Shown: one piece after another, positions 9,652 through 19,290 of the stretch | Numbering within the stretch: the first letter of the stretch is position 1 | Layout of the letters: each line of letters opens with the position of its first letter | Notes under the pieces: generated by a model | What the model was told of the DNA's origin: nothing | The model's database searches: none | Seen by the model: only the letters and a program-made list of their open reading frames with translations | Translations under genes and position numbers: made by a program | DNA from: Cyanidiococcus yangmingshanensis | Lineage: Eukaryota > Rhodophyta > Bangiophyceae > Cyanidiales > Cyanidiaceae | Assembly: GCA_013995675.1 (NCBI GenBank) | Contig: VWRR01000018.1 | Location: forward strand, 1-64,000 | Length of the DNA: 64,000 nucleotides | Reading direction: 5' to 3'

Positions 9652-10767
9652 ATGGCACCGGCGACTGTCAAAGAGGAAAACACAACGGATATGGCAAACG
9701 GTCGCGTGGATGCCAGGCTTATTTACGGGGATCGTTTGCGGTTTGTGCCGCGAAACATCCTGGTGACGGGAGGAGCAGGTTTTATTGCCTCGCACGTGGT
9801 GGCGCGGTTGGTCAGTCGCTACCCGCACTACCGGGTAACCGTCCTGGACAAACTCGACTATTGCTCCTCGCTGAGTAACCTCGATGAGGTTTCGAGTCGA
9901 CCAAACTTTAAGTTTATTCGGGGAGATATTCGGTCACACGATCTGGTGCTGTACGTGCTCCAGGAGGAGGCAATCGACACGGTGCTGCACTTTGCGGCGT
10001 GCACCCACGTCGATAACTCGTTCACTTCCTCAATCTTGTTCACGGAGAATAATGTGCTGGGCACACACGTTCTTCTGGAGTGTGCTCGCCAGTACGGCAA
10101 AATCAAACGGTTTATCCATGTCAGCACGGACGAGGTCTACGGAGGCGACAGCAACATGGAGACCGAGTCGTCGATTTTGGCGCCCACCAACCCATATGCC
10201 TGCAGCAAGGCCGCTGCTGAATTTATCTGCCGCGGCTATGTCAAGTCGTTTGGCCTTCCAATCATCATCACTCGGGGCAACAATGTCTATGGCCCGCACC
10301 AGTTCCCCGACAAGCTCATCCCGAAAAGCGTTTGTTTGCTTTCGCGCAATCGGCCCTGCTTTGTACACGGTTCCGGAGAACATGCTCGAAACTTTTTGTA
10401 CGTTGAGGATGCCGCCAGCGCCTTTGACACGATTCTGCATTGCGGAGAGACCGACGAGGTCTACAATGTCGGATCGGAGCTGGAGAAACGCAACATCGAT
10501 GTCGTTCGCGATATCATTGACCTGTTTGGCCTATCAGCCGAGGCCAATCGCCACATAGAGTTTGTGAAGGACCGCACCTTCAATGACATGCGCTATCGAA
10601 TCGACTCGTCGAAATTGCACGCACTAGGCTGGAAACCAGAAGTGTCCTGGGAGGAGGGCCTTCGCCGGACCAAGACCTGGTACTGCGATCCCAACAACCT
10701 GAAGCGCTGGCCCAATTACCTGAGCGGCTTGGTTCCCCATCCCAGCCTCACCGAAGAGAAACACTGA
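9652..10767 (+). CDS. UDP-glucose (dTDP-glucose type) 4,6-dehydratase
   Basis: An SDR-family dehydratase that turns UDP- or dTDP-glucose into the 4-keto-6-deoxy sugar nucleotide, the first step toward rhamnose. The protein has 371 residues from the ATG at 9652 (358 from the ATG at 9691). Seen in order: the NAD-binding site NILVTGGAGFIASHV, DKLDYCSSLSNL, a RGDIR turn, HFAACTHVDNSF, the ISTDEVYG-like HVSTDEVYGG, the catalytic YACSKAAAE (Tyr-x3-Lys), RGNNVYGPHQFPDKLIP and RNFLYVEDAASA. All are diagnostic of the RHM N-domain/RmlB family. Substrate (UDP versus dTDP) is inferred from the plant and fungal relatives. It is downstream of the epimerase/reductase gene on the same strand but too far away for a shared transcript to be assumed. 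Confidence 0.92.
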   Translation: MAPATVKEENTTDMANGRVDARLIYGDRLRFVPRNILVTGGAGFIASHVVARLVSRYPHYRVTVLDKLDYCSSLSNLDEVSSRPNFKFIRGDIRSHDLVLYVLQEEAIDTVLHFAACTHVDNSFTSSILFTENNVLGTHVLLECARQYGKIKRFIHVSTDEVYGGDSNMETESSILAPTNPYACSKAAAEFICRGYVKSFGLPIIITRGNNVYGPHQFPDKLIPKSVCLLSRNRPCFVHGSGEHARNFLYVEDAASAFDTILHCGETDEVYNVGSELEKRNIDVVRDIIDLFGLSAEANRHIEFVKDRTFNDMRYRIDSSKLHALGWKPEVSWEEGLRRTKTWYCDPNNLKRWPNYLSGLVPHPSLTEEKH

Positions 10768-11140
10768 GCGGTTTCGGACACAGCGTCTGGCCAGCGTCAG
10801 TTGCTGTTTCGGATACCGAGCATCGACATCGTAATCGCAGTATGTAAACGAATGATGAATCCAATGAAGCGCTGGATTGCGCCGGGGATACATCAACGTC
10901 CGCAGTTGATGGGTCTGCTCCGCCATCACTCGTGCGGCAGGTGCTCAGTCCAAGGCGCCGACACTGCTCGAAACGATGCAGGGGATCGTGCCGCCAACCT
11001 CGGGAACAGCACCGCTCCAGACCAAGGCCTATCTTTCAAGGATCATGCATCGCTGCGCGTGGTGCATGCAACAATAACAGCCTGTGGTCGGTATGTCAGA
11101 GGTGCACGTTGTGATAAGGTCAAACGCTGACGCCCATTCC
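10768..11140. other. Short intergenic region
   Basis: Nothing recognisable between the dehydratase stop and the next plus-strand gene. Confidence 0.35.
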
Positions 11141-11254
11141 ATGGAGCCAGAGTTGCTCGTCAGACGCCTGACCTCTGCTCACCTACAAATATTTTCAGTA
11201 GCGCTGTTCGCGCCTCTGCTCACGCGCCAAGCACAACGTCGCCGCAGGTTGTTG

Positions 11255-11893
11255 ATGGTCAAGGGCGCACCCGGTCTCTGCTTCGTTTTACCGGGACTAT
11301 TGACAAGTGTCGATGTGCACTTACGCACACAACGTGCACCGCTGGTAACCGTTCGCCGCAGGAGCGCGCTTGCTGCGAGCGCAGTTCCGCCGCCAAACGG
11401 TTCGACCTCGACACCGTCGGCACCAAAGCCTCCCGAGGAGAAACCGCTGCGCTTGAGCGCCCTCCAGCGGTTCCTGATCAGCAGGCTCCGCCGAAGTATC
11501 GCTGGAGCAACTCCAGGGAACGTCTCAAACGTGTTTCGGGAAGTTGTTGATCGAGCCCGGGGTGCTCCACCCAAGCCGCCAGTTTATGATGACGAGGACC
11601 TAGAAAGCGTGTTGTTGCCGGAAACGGACGAAAAACCGTATGTGTCGCCTGCGCTGCGTCGTCTACTCCGCGGCTCCCCTGCAGAGTCCGTCAAAACAGT
11701 GTATACCAGAGATCCCTCCCGAACGCTATGGGAACAGCTCCTGCTATGGGGCGGTATCGTACTCGTCGCGCTCGCTGTCCTAAGGGTTTTGTGGCTCTTT
11801 CTCAGCGCTATTCTGGGTATTTCACTGAGCCTCATCGTGATTGTGGCAGTCACGGCGTTCATTTTTCTCGCATTCGTAATCTTGCGCCAGTAA
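11255..11893 (+). CDS. Unknown protein, two C-terminal membrane helices, possible plastid or mitochondrial targeting
   Basis: I do not recognise this protein. From the ATG at 11255 it has 212 residues; an in-frame ATG at 11141 would add 38. The first 45 or so residues are basic and hydroxylated with few acids, like an organelle presequence. A Pro/Ser/Lys linker, an Arg-rich amphipathic stretch and an acidic segment follow. The last 60 residues form two strongly hydrophobic helices ending in a short polar tail (ILRQ). It is followed within 12 bp by the stop of the convergent minus-strand gene, a tight tail-to-tail arrangement. A small inner-membrane or thylakoid protein is a fair inference; the function is unknown. 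Confidence 0.6.
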   Translation: MVKGAPGLCFVLPGLLTSVDVHLRTQRAPLVTVRRRSALAASAVPPPNGSTSTPSAPKPPEEKPLRLSALQRFLISRLRRSIAGATPGNVSNVFREVVDRARGAPPKPPVYDDEDLESVLLPETDEKPYVSPALRRLLRGSPAESVKTVYTRDPSRTLWEQLLLWGGIVLVALAVLRVLWLFLSAILGISLSLIVIVAVTAFIFLAFVILRQ

Positions 11894-11904
11894 TACGCGA
11901 CTCG

Positions 11905-14799
11905 TCATGCGAGGATTCCACTCGCGGCGCCGTCGACTCGCCATTCGCGGAGCTGCTGTCTCAGAAGGTGTAGTTGGGTTCGCACTCGGTAGCTTTTCGG
12001 CTCAGTCATCGAACGTGTTATTCGCATCCAGTACGCGATCACCTCTAGCAGACGCTGAGCCCGAGCCTGATCTAGTTTGGATGCCACCTTCGCAGCATTC
12101 GAGGACAAGCTCCAGTCCAAGAGCAGCATACGCAAGCACTGAGCTGTCCGATCGAGTCGATCGAGATCCATTCGACTCCCATCACTAGCGTCTCTGACGG
12201 AGATTTCAGCCAGCAGCGTTTGCGTGACTCGTTCAACCAGGGCTGTCGAGCTCAGCGGGTCCTGTGCTGACGTAGCATCGTGGCCACCAGTAGGTGATCG
12301 GGTGTCATGAGGCTGACTCGATTCAACGAGAGACTCACGCTTAAGGAGGATAACGCATAGGCATCGCTGCAGCACTCGACAGCGGCCCTTGGGAGGAATC
12401 GCCCGAATCAGGGTGATGGCCGAAGCATGCCAACCTGGCATCAGGCAGCGCTGCCAGCGCGGTGCATCGAGCACGCCCCGGCACCAGTCCTGAAACGCCG
12501 ACTCGCTCGATACACGCTCTAGAGCAATCGTAACTAGTTTCGCGAACCGAGGACGCCACAGGGATGCCTCCTCACGACCAAGAAGACATATTTCGAAAAG
12601 GTCATCGACAAAAGCGAGCAAGGTAGCATCAGGCCATGCCTCTGCATCCAAGCTGCGTCCCAGCAAAATCCAGTAGGGGTCCAAAACCTGTCCCACTGAC
12701 ATCGACTCGCACGATCGCGAGCTCGCTGCCAACGTCGCCAGCAGGTGGGCAAAGGCGCTCAACAGAGTCCGCATCGTCTCCGACCCGCAGATTGCGCATC
12801 GATCTTGAGGAACGTGCATGCATCCAAAGCTCGGAGAAGGAAGCGAACCGCTGCCCCAATGTTTTTCCAGCGATTCACGCAGACGGAACGAGTGTGTCTC
12901 CTGTTGTGTGAGCCAGAAATGCCCCGACAAATGTGTGGCCAGGTGCAGACTAGCCAAGTCGTCGGGCGTCCAGGCGTGTGCGTCATCACGCAGACCTCGG
13001 ACAATATCACCTAAACCACAAACGATACAAGCCCCAGTAGCTGGGTTGCAAAACCCGACTCCAAAAGGATAGACGAAGCGATTCGAGGGCCCCTGTCCAC
13101 AGCACGCTGCAGATGACGCGCGCGACCTGAATAGAACTTCGATTGCACGTCCGTGATGGCCATGAAAGACGACTCGAAACGGGCGATGATCTACAACAGC
13201 CATGCACTGATTGGCGGTGTCTTCACCGATATCTGGGGAGACATGTTGCCCAGCGACTGCAGAGGCGACTGATGCTCTGCAAGAGATTTCGCCGACCACA
13301 CCAGCTACCACTGCTGGCGCGCTCGTTGTCTGCATGATCTCCCTCTCATTGGGTGGATTCGTTTCCATGGAGCATTTCGTGCGGTCAGGACGCTGGCAAG
13401 AGCCCTGTTCAGATTCATAGAGACAGCTCATTCCCTCCTGGCTCCAATTTGTACTCATTTCGGAGCGGGACGCACGACAAGCATCGGCAGCTCTAGAGCG
13501 AGCGCCATGCTGACAATCAACAACACCGATTCGCGTACAGGTTGCGAGCATGCCGCACTCTGGACCCGTACTCGCCATGACGGTGTCCTGGTGTCGCATA
13601 CACGCGCCTTTTTCAATACTGCAGGAACCAGAAGCAGAATCCATTCGTTCGTGGGTATGGTTGCTTGCGCTGGGCGGCTTATTCGGTATCATTTTGCTGT
13701 CGGGACAAGCACCATGATCGAGAAAACTGCCGCAGTCCAGATTTGCACGGTTCACAGCGTTAGCGGCAGCATCTATGGCGAAGAGAGCTTGACGATCGGA
13801 TGCGCTTTTGTCGCTGCTCGTGCAGGACTTCTCGTCGCAGCGGGGTCGCTCATGCGTACCTTCACCCAGACCAGAGATACGATGCTCCGTTATGGAGGAA
13901 GACGAAGACGAGCTCGCGCTGCTTTTCGAAGCGGTATACACCCTGAATACCAGGGAACGCGAATCTTGTCTCAGAGCGTCCCCTCTCTGAATAGATGCCA
14001 ACCCCGAGTCGTCATTCATACCAGTATATTCGGACGATGCAGACAATGTCTGGAACGTTTCCGTAGGAGCACACCTATGATCGTCACGATGTTCTGCTCG
14101 AGACAGCTTAGCGCGACGGGCTCTCTGTATTTGCTTATCGCGCAGTGCATTGGAACACAGAGATAGTGCCCGCCTGGATTCTTTGGAAACAACCGCGATC
14201 GGCTCTCCTGAGGCACCTCGGCTTGAGCCTGCAGCAGGCTCGCATGACTCGTTGCGGATCGTCCTTAACGACGAAGCAGCGTCGCGATGACTAGAGGATC
14301 GTGTGATAGCGTCGGTATCCGGAGCCATGCTCGTGAACGCAGCTTCTCGACGATCGCGTATGTTGGGTAGTGCTCCGCGACCTGCGCCGCTAGTATTCGC
14401 CACCTCGACTCCTTGCTGAGGCCCGCGTCGAGCATACTGCTTGTTCTGGGGCGCGTCCAGATAGTCTTCGTCACGACTGCACGTCTCCGAGTCAGCGCTC
14501 CGGTCACTGCTTGCCGACATCGCCGCTGTGCTGGCATCAACACTCTTCCCGCTCGTGCAGAACGCCCTAGAGGTTGTACTTGATTTCGACTGGACACGCG
14601 GGCAACACGGCTGTGGTACTTGGCGAGAACTTGGCGCATTCTTCGCCGACTCTCTAGACTGACCTCCAAAGATAGCGTCCAGCGTGAGGATGCCGTCCGA
14701 CGTGCCCCTAACCTGGCGCTTCCGCATCCGACACCGCCGCACTGGCTTCAACGAACTGGTCGCTACCGAACAAGGCCGGTGATGACGTTTCCTAGACAT
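11905..14799 (-). CDS. Large unrecognised protein, disordered N-terminal half, helical C-terminal half
   Basis: An uninterrupted frame of 964 codons. Residues 1 to about 480 are Ser/Arg/Asp-rich and look disordered, with a short basic start and an ITLDAIFGG-like motif near residue 40. Residues about 480-960 look folded: paired Cys and His residues (CGQG, CNPATGACIVCG, CAICG), then long Leu-rich helices of HEAT-like character with several WxxxL repeats. I cannot assign a family. Length, the ATG at 14799 and the contrast between the two halves support a real gene. It is convergent with the gene ending at 11893. A nuclear regulatory or chromatin role would fit the composition, but that is speculation. 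Confidence 0.6.
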   Translation of the reverse strand: MSRKRHHRPCSVATSSLKPVRRCRMRKRQVRGTSDGILTLDAIFGGQSRESAKNAPSSRQVPQPCCPRVQSKSSTTSRAFCTSGKSVDASTAAMSASSDRSADSETCSRDEDYLDAPQNKQYARRGPQQGVEVANTSGAGRGALPNIRDRREAAFTSMAPDTDAITRSSSHRDAASSLRTIRNESCEPAAGSSRGASGEPIAVVSKESRRALSLCSNALRDKQIQRARRAKLSRAEHRDDHRCAPTETFQTLSASSEYTGMNDDSGLASIQRGDALRQDSRSLVFRVYTASKSSASSSSSSSITEHRISGLGEGTHERPRCDEKSCTSSDKSASDRQALFAIDAAANAVNRANLDCGSFLDHGACPDSKMIPNKPPSASNHTHERMDSASGSCSIEKGACMRHQDTVMASTGPECGMLATCTRIGVVDCQHGARSRAADACRASRSEMSTNWSQEGMSCLYESEQGSCQRPDRTKCSMETNPPNEREIMQTTSAPAVVAGVVGEISCRASVASAVAGQHVSPDIGEDTANQCMAVVDHRPFRVVFHGHHGRAIEVLFRSRASSAACCGQGPSNRFVYPFGVGFCNPATGACIVCGLGDIVRGLRDDAHAWTPDDLASLHLATHLSGHFWLTQQETHSFRLRESLEKHWGSGSLPSPSFGCMHVPQDRCAICGSETMRTLLSAFAHLLATLAASSRSCESMSVGQVLDPYWILLGRSLDAEAWPDATLLAFVDDLFEICLLGREEASLWRPRFAKLVTIALERVSSESAFQDWCRGVLDAPRWQRCLMPGWHASAITLIRAIPPKGRCRVLQRCLCVILLKRESLVESSQPHDTRSPTGGHDATSAQDPLSSTALVERVTQTLLAEISVRDASDGSRMDLDRLDRTAQCLRMLLLDWSLSSNAAKVASKLDQARAQRLLEVIAYWMRITRSMTEPKSYRVRTQLHLLRQQLREWRVDGAASGILA

Positions 14800-15204
14800 G
14801 ATGAACAGACCAGTCCCAAAATTTCATGGATATCCTTACACATCCTGTACATTCATAGCCTCTGACCGATACAAGCGTCCAGAAAAACGTGGGCATACAC
14901 TTTACAGACAAAAACGTGGCGCCTGTTCGTTTGTCGCGGTCCTGGCGAGACGCCTGCCCCCATTGGAAGCGAAGGCGAGCCTGATCGATCCCTGGGGATA
15001 CCAGCAAGTCGTTGCGACTGCTTTTTGTATCAAAACACATCCTGAGATGGCGGCGGATGAAAGCACAGCTTGGTCAGGGCCAGGACGAGATGCTGGCGGT
15101 CAGTGAAGCATGGGAAACGATCCAATGAGTGAGCCTCGAATCTGGAACTGCCCTCCAAGGCGGCTGCGCTCCAGAGAACCCGAGGACTCGTCGACGAAAA
15201 CATT
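14800..15204. other. Upstream region of the large unknown gene
   Basis: About 400 bp between the start of the 964-residue gene and the stop of V-ATPase E. It is the only promoter space for the former. No clear motif seen. Confidence 0.35.
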
Positions 15205-15936
15205 TCAGGCGGCGATATCCTCTTCAAACGCGGATAATGTGCCTGCGTCTCCATAGAGCAGCTCACGTAAGTGAGCAAGGTTCTGCTGGTAAGCGATCTC
15301 TAGACGACGTTCCAGCGTATTGTCGCAACGTACGCGCCCGTCCGCACTAACCAGGATGACGCCACCAGCACATGTGTCGTCAAGGCGCTCGTTCTCCGCC
15401 AAAGCTACCGAGACTTGACTTTCCGAGGACGCGTCCATATTCGTTGACGAACTGGTTAGCATGACTCGTTGGTATCGGCTCCGCAGTCGAGGAAGCAACG
15501 ACTCGACCAAGTCTCGGTCTCGCGGGCGCAGAATCAGGTGAACATTGGGTTCTGGTTGCATCAGGCCGAGTCCTTGGTCGATAAGGCGCTCTAGGAGTTG
15601 CTGGTACGCGGAGCCGGCCTCGTTGCCAAACGCCACGAGCTGCTCTCGAGCTTGCTCGTAAAGATCACGGAGCGCCGTTTCGCGTGCTCTCAGAACCCGT
15701 AAACGAGCCGCATTGAGCTCAGACGCCAACGCGATGCGCTTGGATGCTTGAAGCTGCTTGTGCTTGCGCTCGAACTCGGCACGTATCTTCTCGCGCTGCT
15801 CCTCGAAGATGCTCAGCTTCCGCAGGTGGAACTCCTCCTCTGCTTTCGTGCGCAGCTCGTTCACTTTCTCATCCGCCTCCTGGCAAATAAACGCCACCAT
15901 CTGCTGAACTTGTTGTTGGACTTGAGCATCATTCAT
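15205..15936 (-). CDS. VMA4: V-type proton ATPase subunit E
   Basis: Subunit E is a peripheral stalk component of the V-ATPase, pairing with subunit G to hold the catalytic V1 head against the membrane V0 sector. From the ATG at 15936 the protein has 243 residues, close to the usual 226-235. The N-terminus (MNDAQVQQQVQQMVAFI, then EADEKVNELRTKAEEEF) is the family signature. A long charged coiled coil runs to about residue 115, followed by a globular domain with the conserved Gly-Gly-Val turn (AGGVILVSADGRVRCDNTLERRLEIA). The frame is open 51 codons further upstream, but the internal ATG fits the family. It is divergent from the TBC gene, sharing about 430 bp of upstream sequence. Confidence 0.95.
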   Translation of the reverse strand: MNDAQVQQQVQQMVAFICQEADEKVNELRTKAEEEFHLRKLSIFEEQREKIRAEFERKHKQLQASKRIALASELNAARLRVLRARETALRDLYEQAREQLVAFGNEAGSAYQQLLERLIDQGLGLMQPEPNVHLILRPRDRDLVESLLPRLRSRYQRVMLTSSSTNMDASSESQVSVALAENERLDDTCAGGVILVSADGRVRCDNTLERRLEIAYQQNLAHLRELLYGDAGTLSAFEEDIAA

Positions 15937-16363
15937 CACGCAAGTCGCGCAAACTGTGTCGTGGAGCGTCCGTCTCGGAACGTGGACGACAACCAAACGC
16001 TCGAAGCCCATGATCGAGCGCCGTTCTTTGGGAACGCATCTCAAACCGCTTCTAGGGACTGGCAACGCGTGTTCAGTGTTCTCCGGCATAGTTTATGCGA
16101 GCTGGGCGAGTGAGTGCTTCAATCGAGTACTTCTCGTTGCTCCATCGGTACACTGGAAGCTGATGCGGATCATAACCCCCCAGTCTGAGCTGCATCATTG
16201 ATAACGACGTTGAGGCAGCCAAGAGGGACAAGAAAAAGGAGACCAAGACTGAGGGCAACTTGAGAGCAGAGCGCGAGCGTTGTGCCAACATCACTACTTG
16301 GTCGTATACCACTGGTAGCGCCAATCAAGCTTTTTCCACAAAACTGAGCTTGTATGGGCCATA
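15937..16363. promoter_or_regulatory. Divergent promoter region, V-ATPase E / TBC protein
   Basis: About 430 bp lie between two divergent start codons, so both promoters must lie here. No specific element was identified with confidence. Confidence 0.4.
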
Positions 16364-18754
16364 ATGCAGTTTCAAGAGCGTGACTGCGAGGCGACAGCCG
16401 TGCCCGACGCAGACCTGACGCTGGTAGAGAGCATGGTCACTCGCCTCGAGACGTTCGTGCGAAGCACCAGCGCCCCAGACTGGTGCCGAGTTCGGGCTGA
16501 GCTCGCGAGCACCCTTGCGCAGACCAGTCAGCGACGTGTACCTGACTCGTTGCGACTGCGTGTATGGAACCTGGCTCTGGAGTCGCCCCAGCCGACGACG
16601 ATTGCGGCTGCAGCCTCCGTTATCGAACGACAACCGTACAACGAACCAGCACCGGACGATGAAGCTGACGACATTTTGTTTACTGCAGAGCCCCCAAGCG
16701 AGCAAGGTGTGAACAGCGATGCACTCGCGTTGGTGTCACCGAACCGAGTCGTATCGGGCGCTGCGCTCATGAAGGACACGGAGGAGCTCGCGAGCACCAG
16801 TGAAACGGCCGAGTACCTGGACGGGACAGCAGCTCGCCATGGCCCGCTGGCACCAACATCGCAGCAGCCACAACAGCCTGGTAGGCCAGAGAATGCGTCT
16901 CCTGCCTTCATGAACTGCTCAGCCGATGAAGCCGAGCTAGACGTGCCCCCAGCGAACGCTGATGATTCCACGTTGGACCAAAGCCCTACAGCGACATGTG
17001 CAGCACTCATGAGCGACACTTTTGCGGTGCTCGAGCAGGACGTCATGCGAACCCGCCGTGGACTAGCGGCTTTCGAGCGACCAGCAACGAGAGCGCGACT
17101 CACGCTCTGGCTCTGCGCCTTCTGTGACGAGCACGGCGTTCCCTATATGCAAGGCATGAACGAGATTGCGGCAGTGTTCGTGTATCTCCACGAGACCCTG
17201 CACGCTGACGCAACCACCTGTGCATGTTACGCCATGTACAAGCGCTTTGCAGAGCGCTACGTACCGCTGGCCGTGGATCCAGCCGAGGATCCCTTTGGGC
17301 GACTCAAACAGGCTTTCCGCCTCTTCAACGACCTGCTGTGGTTTCATGACCCCGAAGTGGCATCGCGTTTAGAGCGCTACCAGCTCTCCACCGACATGTA
17401 TGCGACCGCCTGGCTTGTGACGGTCTTTGCCCGAAACCTGGCTATGGAGACAGTGCTGGTCCTGTGGGATGTCCTGTTGCTGGTCGCTGACCCGCTGCTG
17501 ACCATCTTTGTGGCGCTCGTCAGCCTCGTATCGAGTCGCCAGAGTCTGCTCATATCCAACGAGGCGACCCTGCCCGAGCAGCTGCTTTCGATTCCCTTCC
17601 AGAGTCGTCAGGATATGGAAGCGGCTTGGCAGTGGGCTCGCAAACTCGCGGCCCGCACCCCGAATCAAGCCCTTGACCGAGCCCGTGCTACTATTTTTGC
17701 AAGCAAGCCCACGAAGAGTCCTTCGGTGTCGGCAACTGCTGAGATGATCGAATTTGAACCCACAGAAGTGCTTCCTCCAATGCGCGCTGTGACATCGGAG
17801 AGCGCGAGACCGCCGCTGCCAGTGCTCCTCCTTGACTGCCGCCCTGCCGATGAGCGCCAGTTTGGGCTGGTACCCCAAGCCATTCTACTTGATCTGGACG
17901 AGCTGCGCGATGCGGTGCTTCACGGCTGGCGTGTGGGACCCGGAGCCGCGCGAGAGGATCCCCTGGCACAGCGACTCGTCCAGCACGTCCTGGAACGTAT
18001 CGGAAGCAACCAGGATGGCAAGTGCTGGATCTGTCTGGTTGGCTCCGGGCCGCCAACCTATTTCGACATAGATGAGAACGAATTCGATGTGAGTCCGCTA
18101 CGGTATCTGCTCCAGCACGTTGGCATTCACTATGTGGCGCCATTGCGCCGCGGTTTCACCGCCTGTGAGGCCCTCTCGAGGAGCGGACACCTCTCGCTGT
18201 CGCGCTATGATCGAACGATGCTCGCTCAGGTGCGTCAGGCAAAGTGCGCTCGACTGGTGAGCTCTCAGGACCGGGCGGCTGCTGAGGGACGCCCCACACA
18301 GTCAACAGTTCCTGACTGGCGACTTGACCAGCAGCTATCGCAGGCGCTTGGCGTGCGACGCGATCCCAGCAGAGAGCACCTTTCGACAAGATCGCTGGCG
18401 ATAGGCCGCTGGCTGGAGAGCGACCAGACTCTCTTTGCGAAGGACACGCCATTGGAGTTGGCGTCGCCATCGCTGCTGCGTCGACTCGCGCTCTACCCTT
18501 GTCTGAAACTGCAGCGCAAAACGGGTACGTTCGTTCGGCGGTACCTCGGCGTCAGCAAGCGACGTCTATTTGTACTCGCTCCTGATCGAGGGCGCAACAC
18601 GACGTTCTTCATCAAGTCGAGTCGGTCGTTGGTTTTGCTCAGACGTATCCTCTTCCGCAAAGAGACTCGCGAGTTGGTTGTCTTTGAATTCCGGAGCGCC
18701 ACCTCCCAAGCCTATCGACAAACGCATCACCTTGCCACTTGCCTGACGGTCTGA
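16364..18754 (+). CDS. TBC1D23: TBC1D23-like protein (TBC, rhodanese-like and C-terminal PH-like domains)
   Basis: Animal TBC1D23 bridges golgins on the trans-Golgi to endosome-derived vesicles. The protein here has 796 residues from the ATG at 16364. A low-complexity acidic/Ser region fills residues 1-200. The TBC domain (about 205-395) has DVMRTR (Asp226, Arg229) and YMQGMNE (Tyr261, Gln263), the places where active Rab GAPs carry their Arg and Gln fingers, followed by an LFNDLLWFHDPE segment. A rhodanese-like domain (about 485-615) starts LLLDCRPADERQFG and lacks an evident active Cys. Residues about 705-796 (YLGVSKRRLFVLAP onward) match the C-terminal PH-like domain. This domain order is specific to TBC1D23. 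The apparently intact fingers are notable because the human protein is described as catalytically inactive. Confidence 0.87.
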   Translation: MQFQERDCEATAVPDADLTLVESMVTRLETFVRSTSAPDWCRVRAELASTLAQTSQRRVPDSLRLRVWNLALESPQPTTIAAAASVIERQPYNEPAPDDEADDILFTAEPPSEQGVNSDALALVSPNRVVSGAALMKDTEELASTSETAEYLDGTAARHGPLAPTSQQPQQPGRPENASPAFMNCSADEAELDVPPANADDSTLDQSPTATCAALMSDTFAVLEQDVMRTRRGLAAFERPATRARLTLWLCAFCDEHGVPYMQGMNEIAAVFVYLHETLHADATTCACYAMYKRFAERYVPLAVDPAEDPFGRLKQAFRLFNDLLWFHDPEVASRLERYQLSTDMYATAWLVTVFARNLAMETVLVLWDVLLLVADPLLTIFVALVSLVSSRQSLLISNEATLPEQLLSIPFQSRQDMEAAWQWARKLAARTPNQALDRARATIFASKPTKSPSVSATAEMIEFEPTEVLPPMRAVTSESARPPLPVLLLDCRPADERQFGLVPQAILLDLDELRDAVLHGWRVGPGAAREDPLAQRLVQHVLERIGSNQDGKCWICLVGSGPPTYFDIDENEFDVSPLRYLLQHVGIHYVAPLRRGFTACEALSRSGHLSLSRYDRTMLAQVRQAKCARLVSSQDRAAAEGRPTQSTVPDWRLDQQLSQALGVRRDPSREHLSTRSLAIGRWLESDQTLFAKDTPLELASPSLLRRLALYPCLKLQRKTGTFVRRYLGVSKRRLFVLAPDRGRNTTFFIKSSRSLVLLRRILFRKETRELVVFEFRSATSQAYRQTHHLATCLTV

Positions 18755-19140
18755 GTGAGTGCATCGACTGCATTCGCAATCATCTGAAGCTTATCAAGGT
18801 GCAGATGCGGCTGCAACGACGCACTACGGATCGCAGCAACCAAGAGCAAGGCGATGCAGGATGACGCGCTCCCGACCCTACAGAGCATGATTTGGGTGCA
18901 GATCTCCATGAAAACGAGCTTGATGGGTTGGTGGTGACGTCGTCGTACTCGCAATTCTAACAGTTTTCGAAACGCATCTATCAGAGATTGTCTAAGAGAG
19001 AGGATCACGACGGCATCTCGTTGCCTTGGGAGAGGCGTCACGACTTTGAAGTCGTGTAATGTGTCAGCGATCGGAACAGAGGGGTGCCTTCCGAGAGCCC
19101 CGGAATCAGGATCCGTCGCTATCGACTTGCTCGACGACAC
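18727..19140 (-). CDS. Possible small unknown protein, convergent with the TBC gene
   Basis: An open frame of 137 codons whose end overlaps the last 28 bp of the TBC gene. The middle and end look protein-like (amphipathic Leu-rich helices, few rare residues), but I recognise no family. In another frame just upstream (19106-19294) a short CxxC-containing stretch ends where this frame begins, so the gene might be longer and broken by an indel. Weak support; it could be chance. Confidence 0.28.
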   Translation of the reverse strand: MSSSKSIATDPDSGALGRHPSVPIADTLHDFKVVTPLPRQRDAVVILSLRQSLIDAFRKLLELRVRRRHHQPIKLVFMEICTQIMLCRVGSASSCIALLLVAAIRSASLQPHLHLDKLQMIANAVDALTQTVRQVAR

Positions 19141-19290
19141 GCGCTGGCTTGAGAATGGGTCGTCGCACTTTGCAGACTCGGCACTGTGCTTTTCTGGGCA
19201 GTGCTATGCAAAACCGCTCGCCCTCTTTACCGCTGCATGACACCGCAAGGGCCTCAGGGTGGTCCCGCTCTTGCACCGTACATGCAAAGA

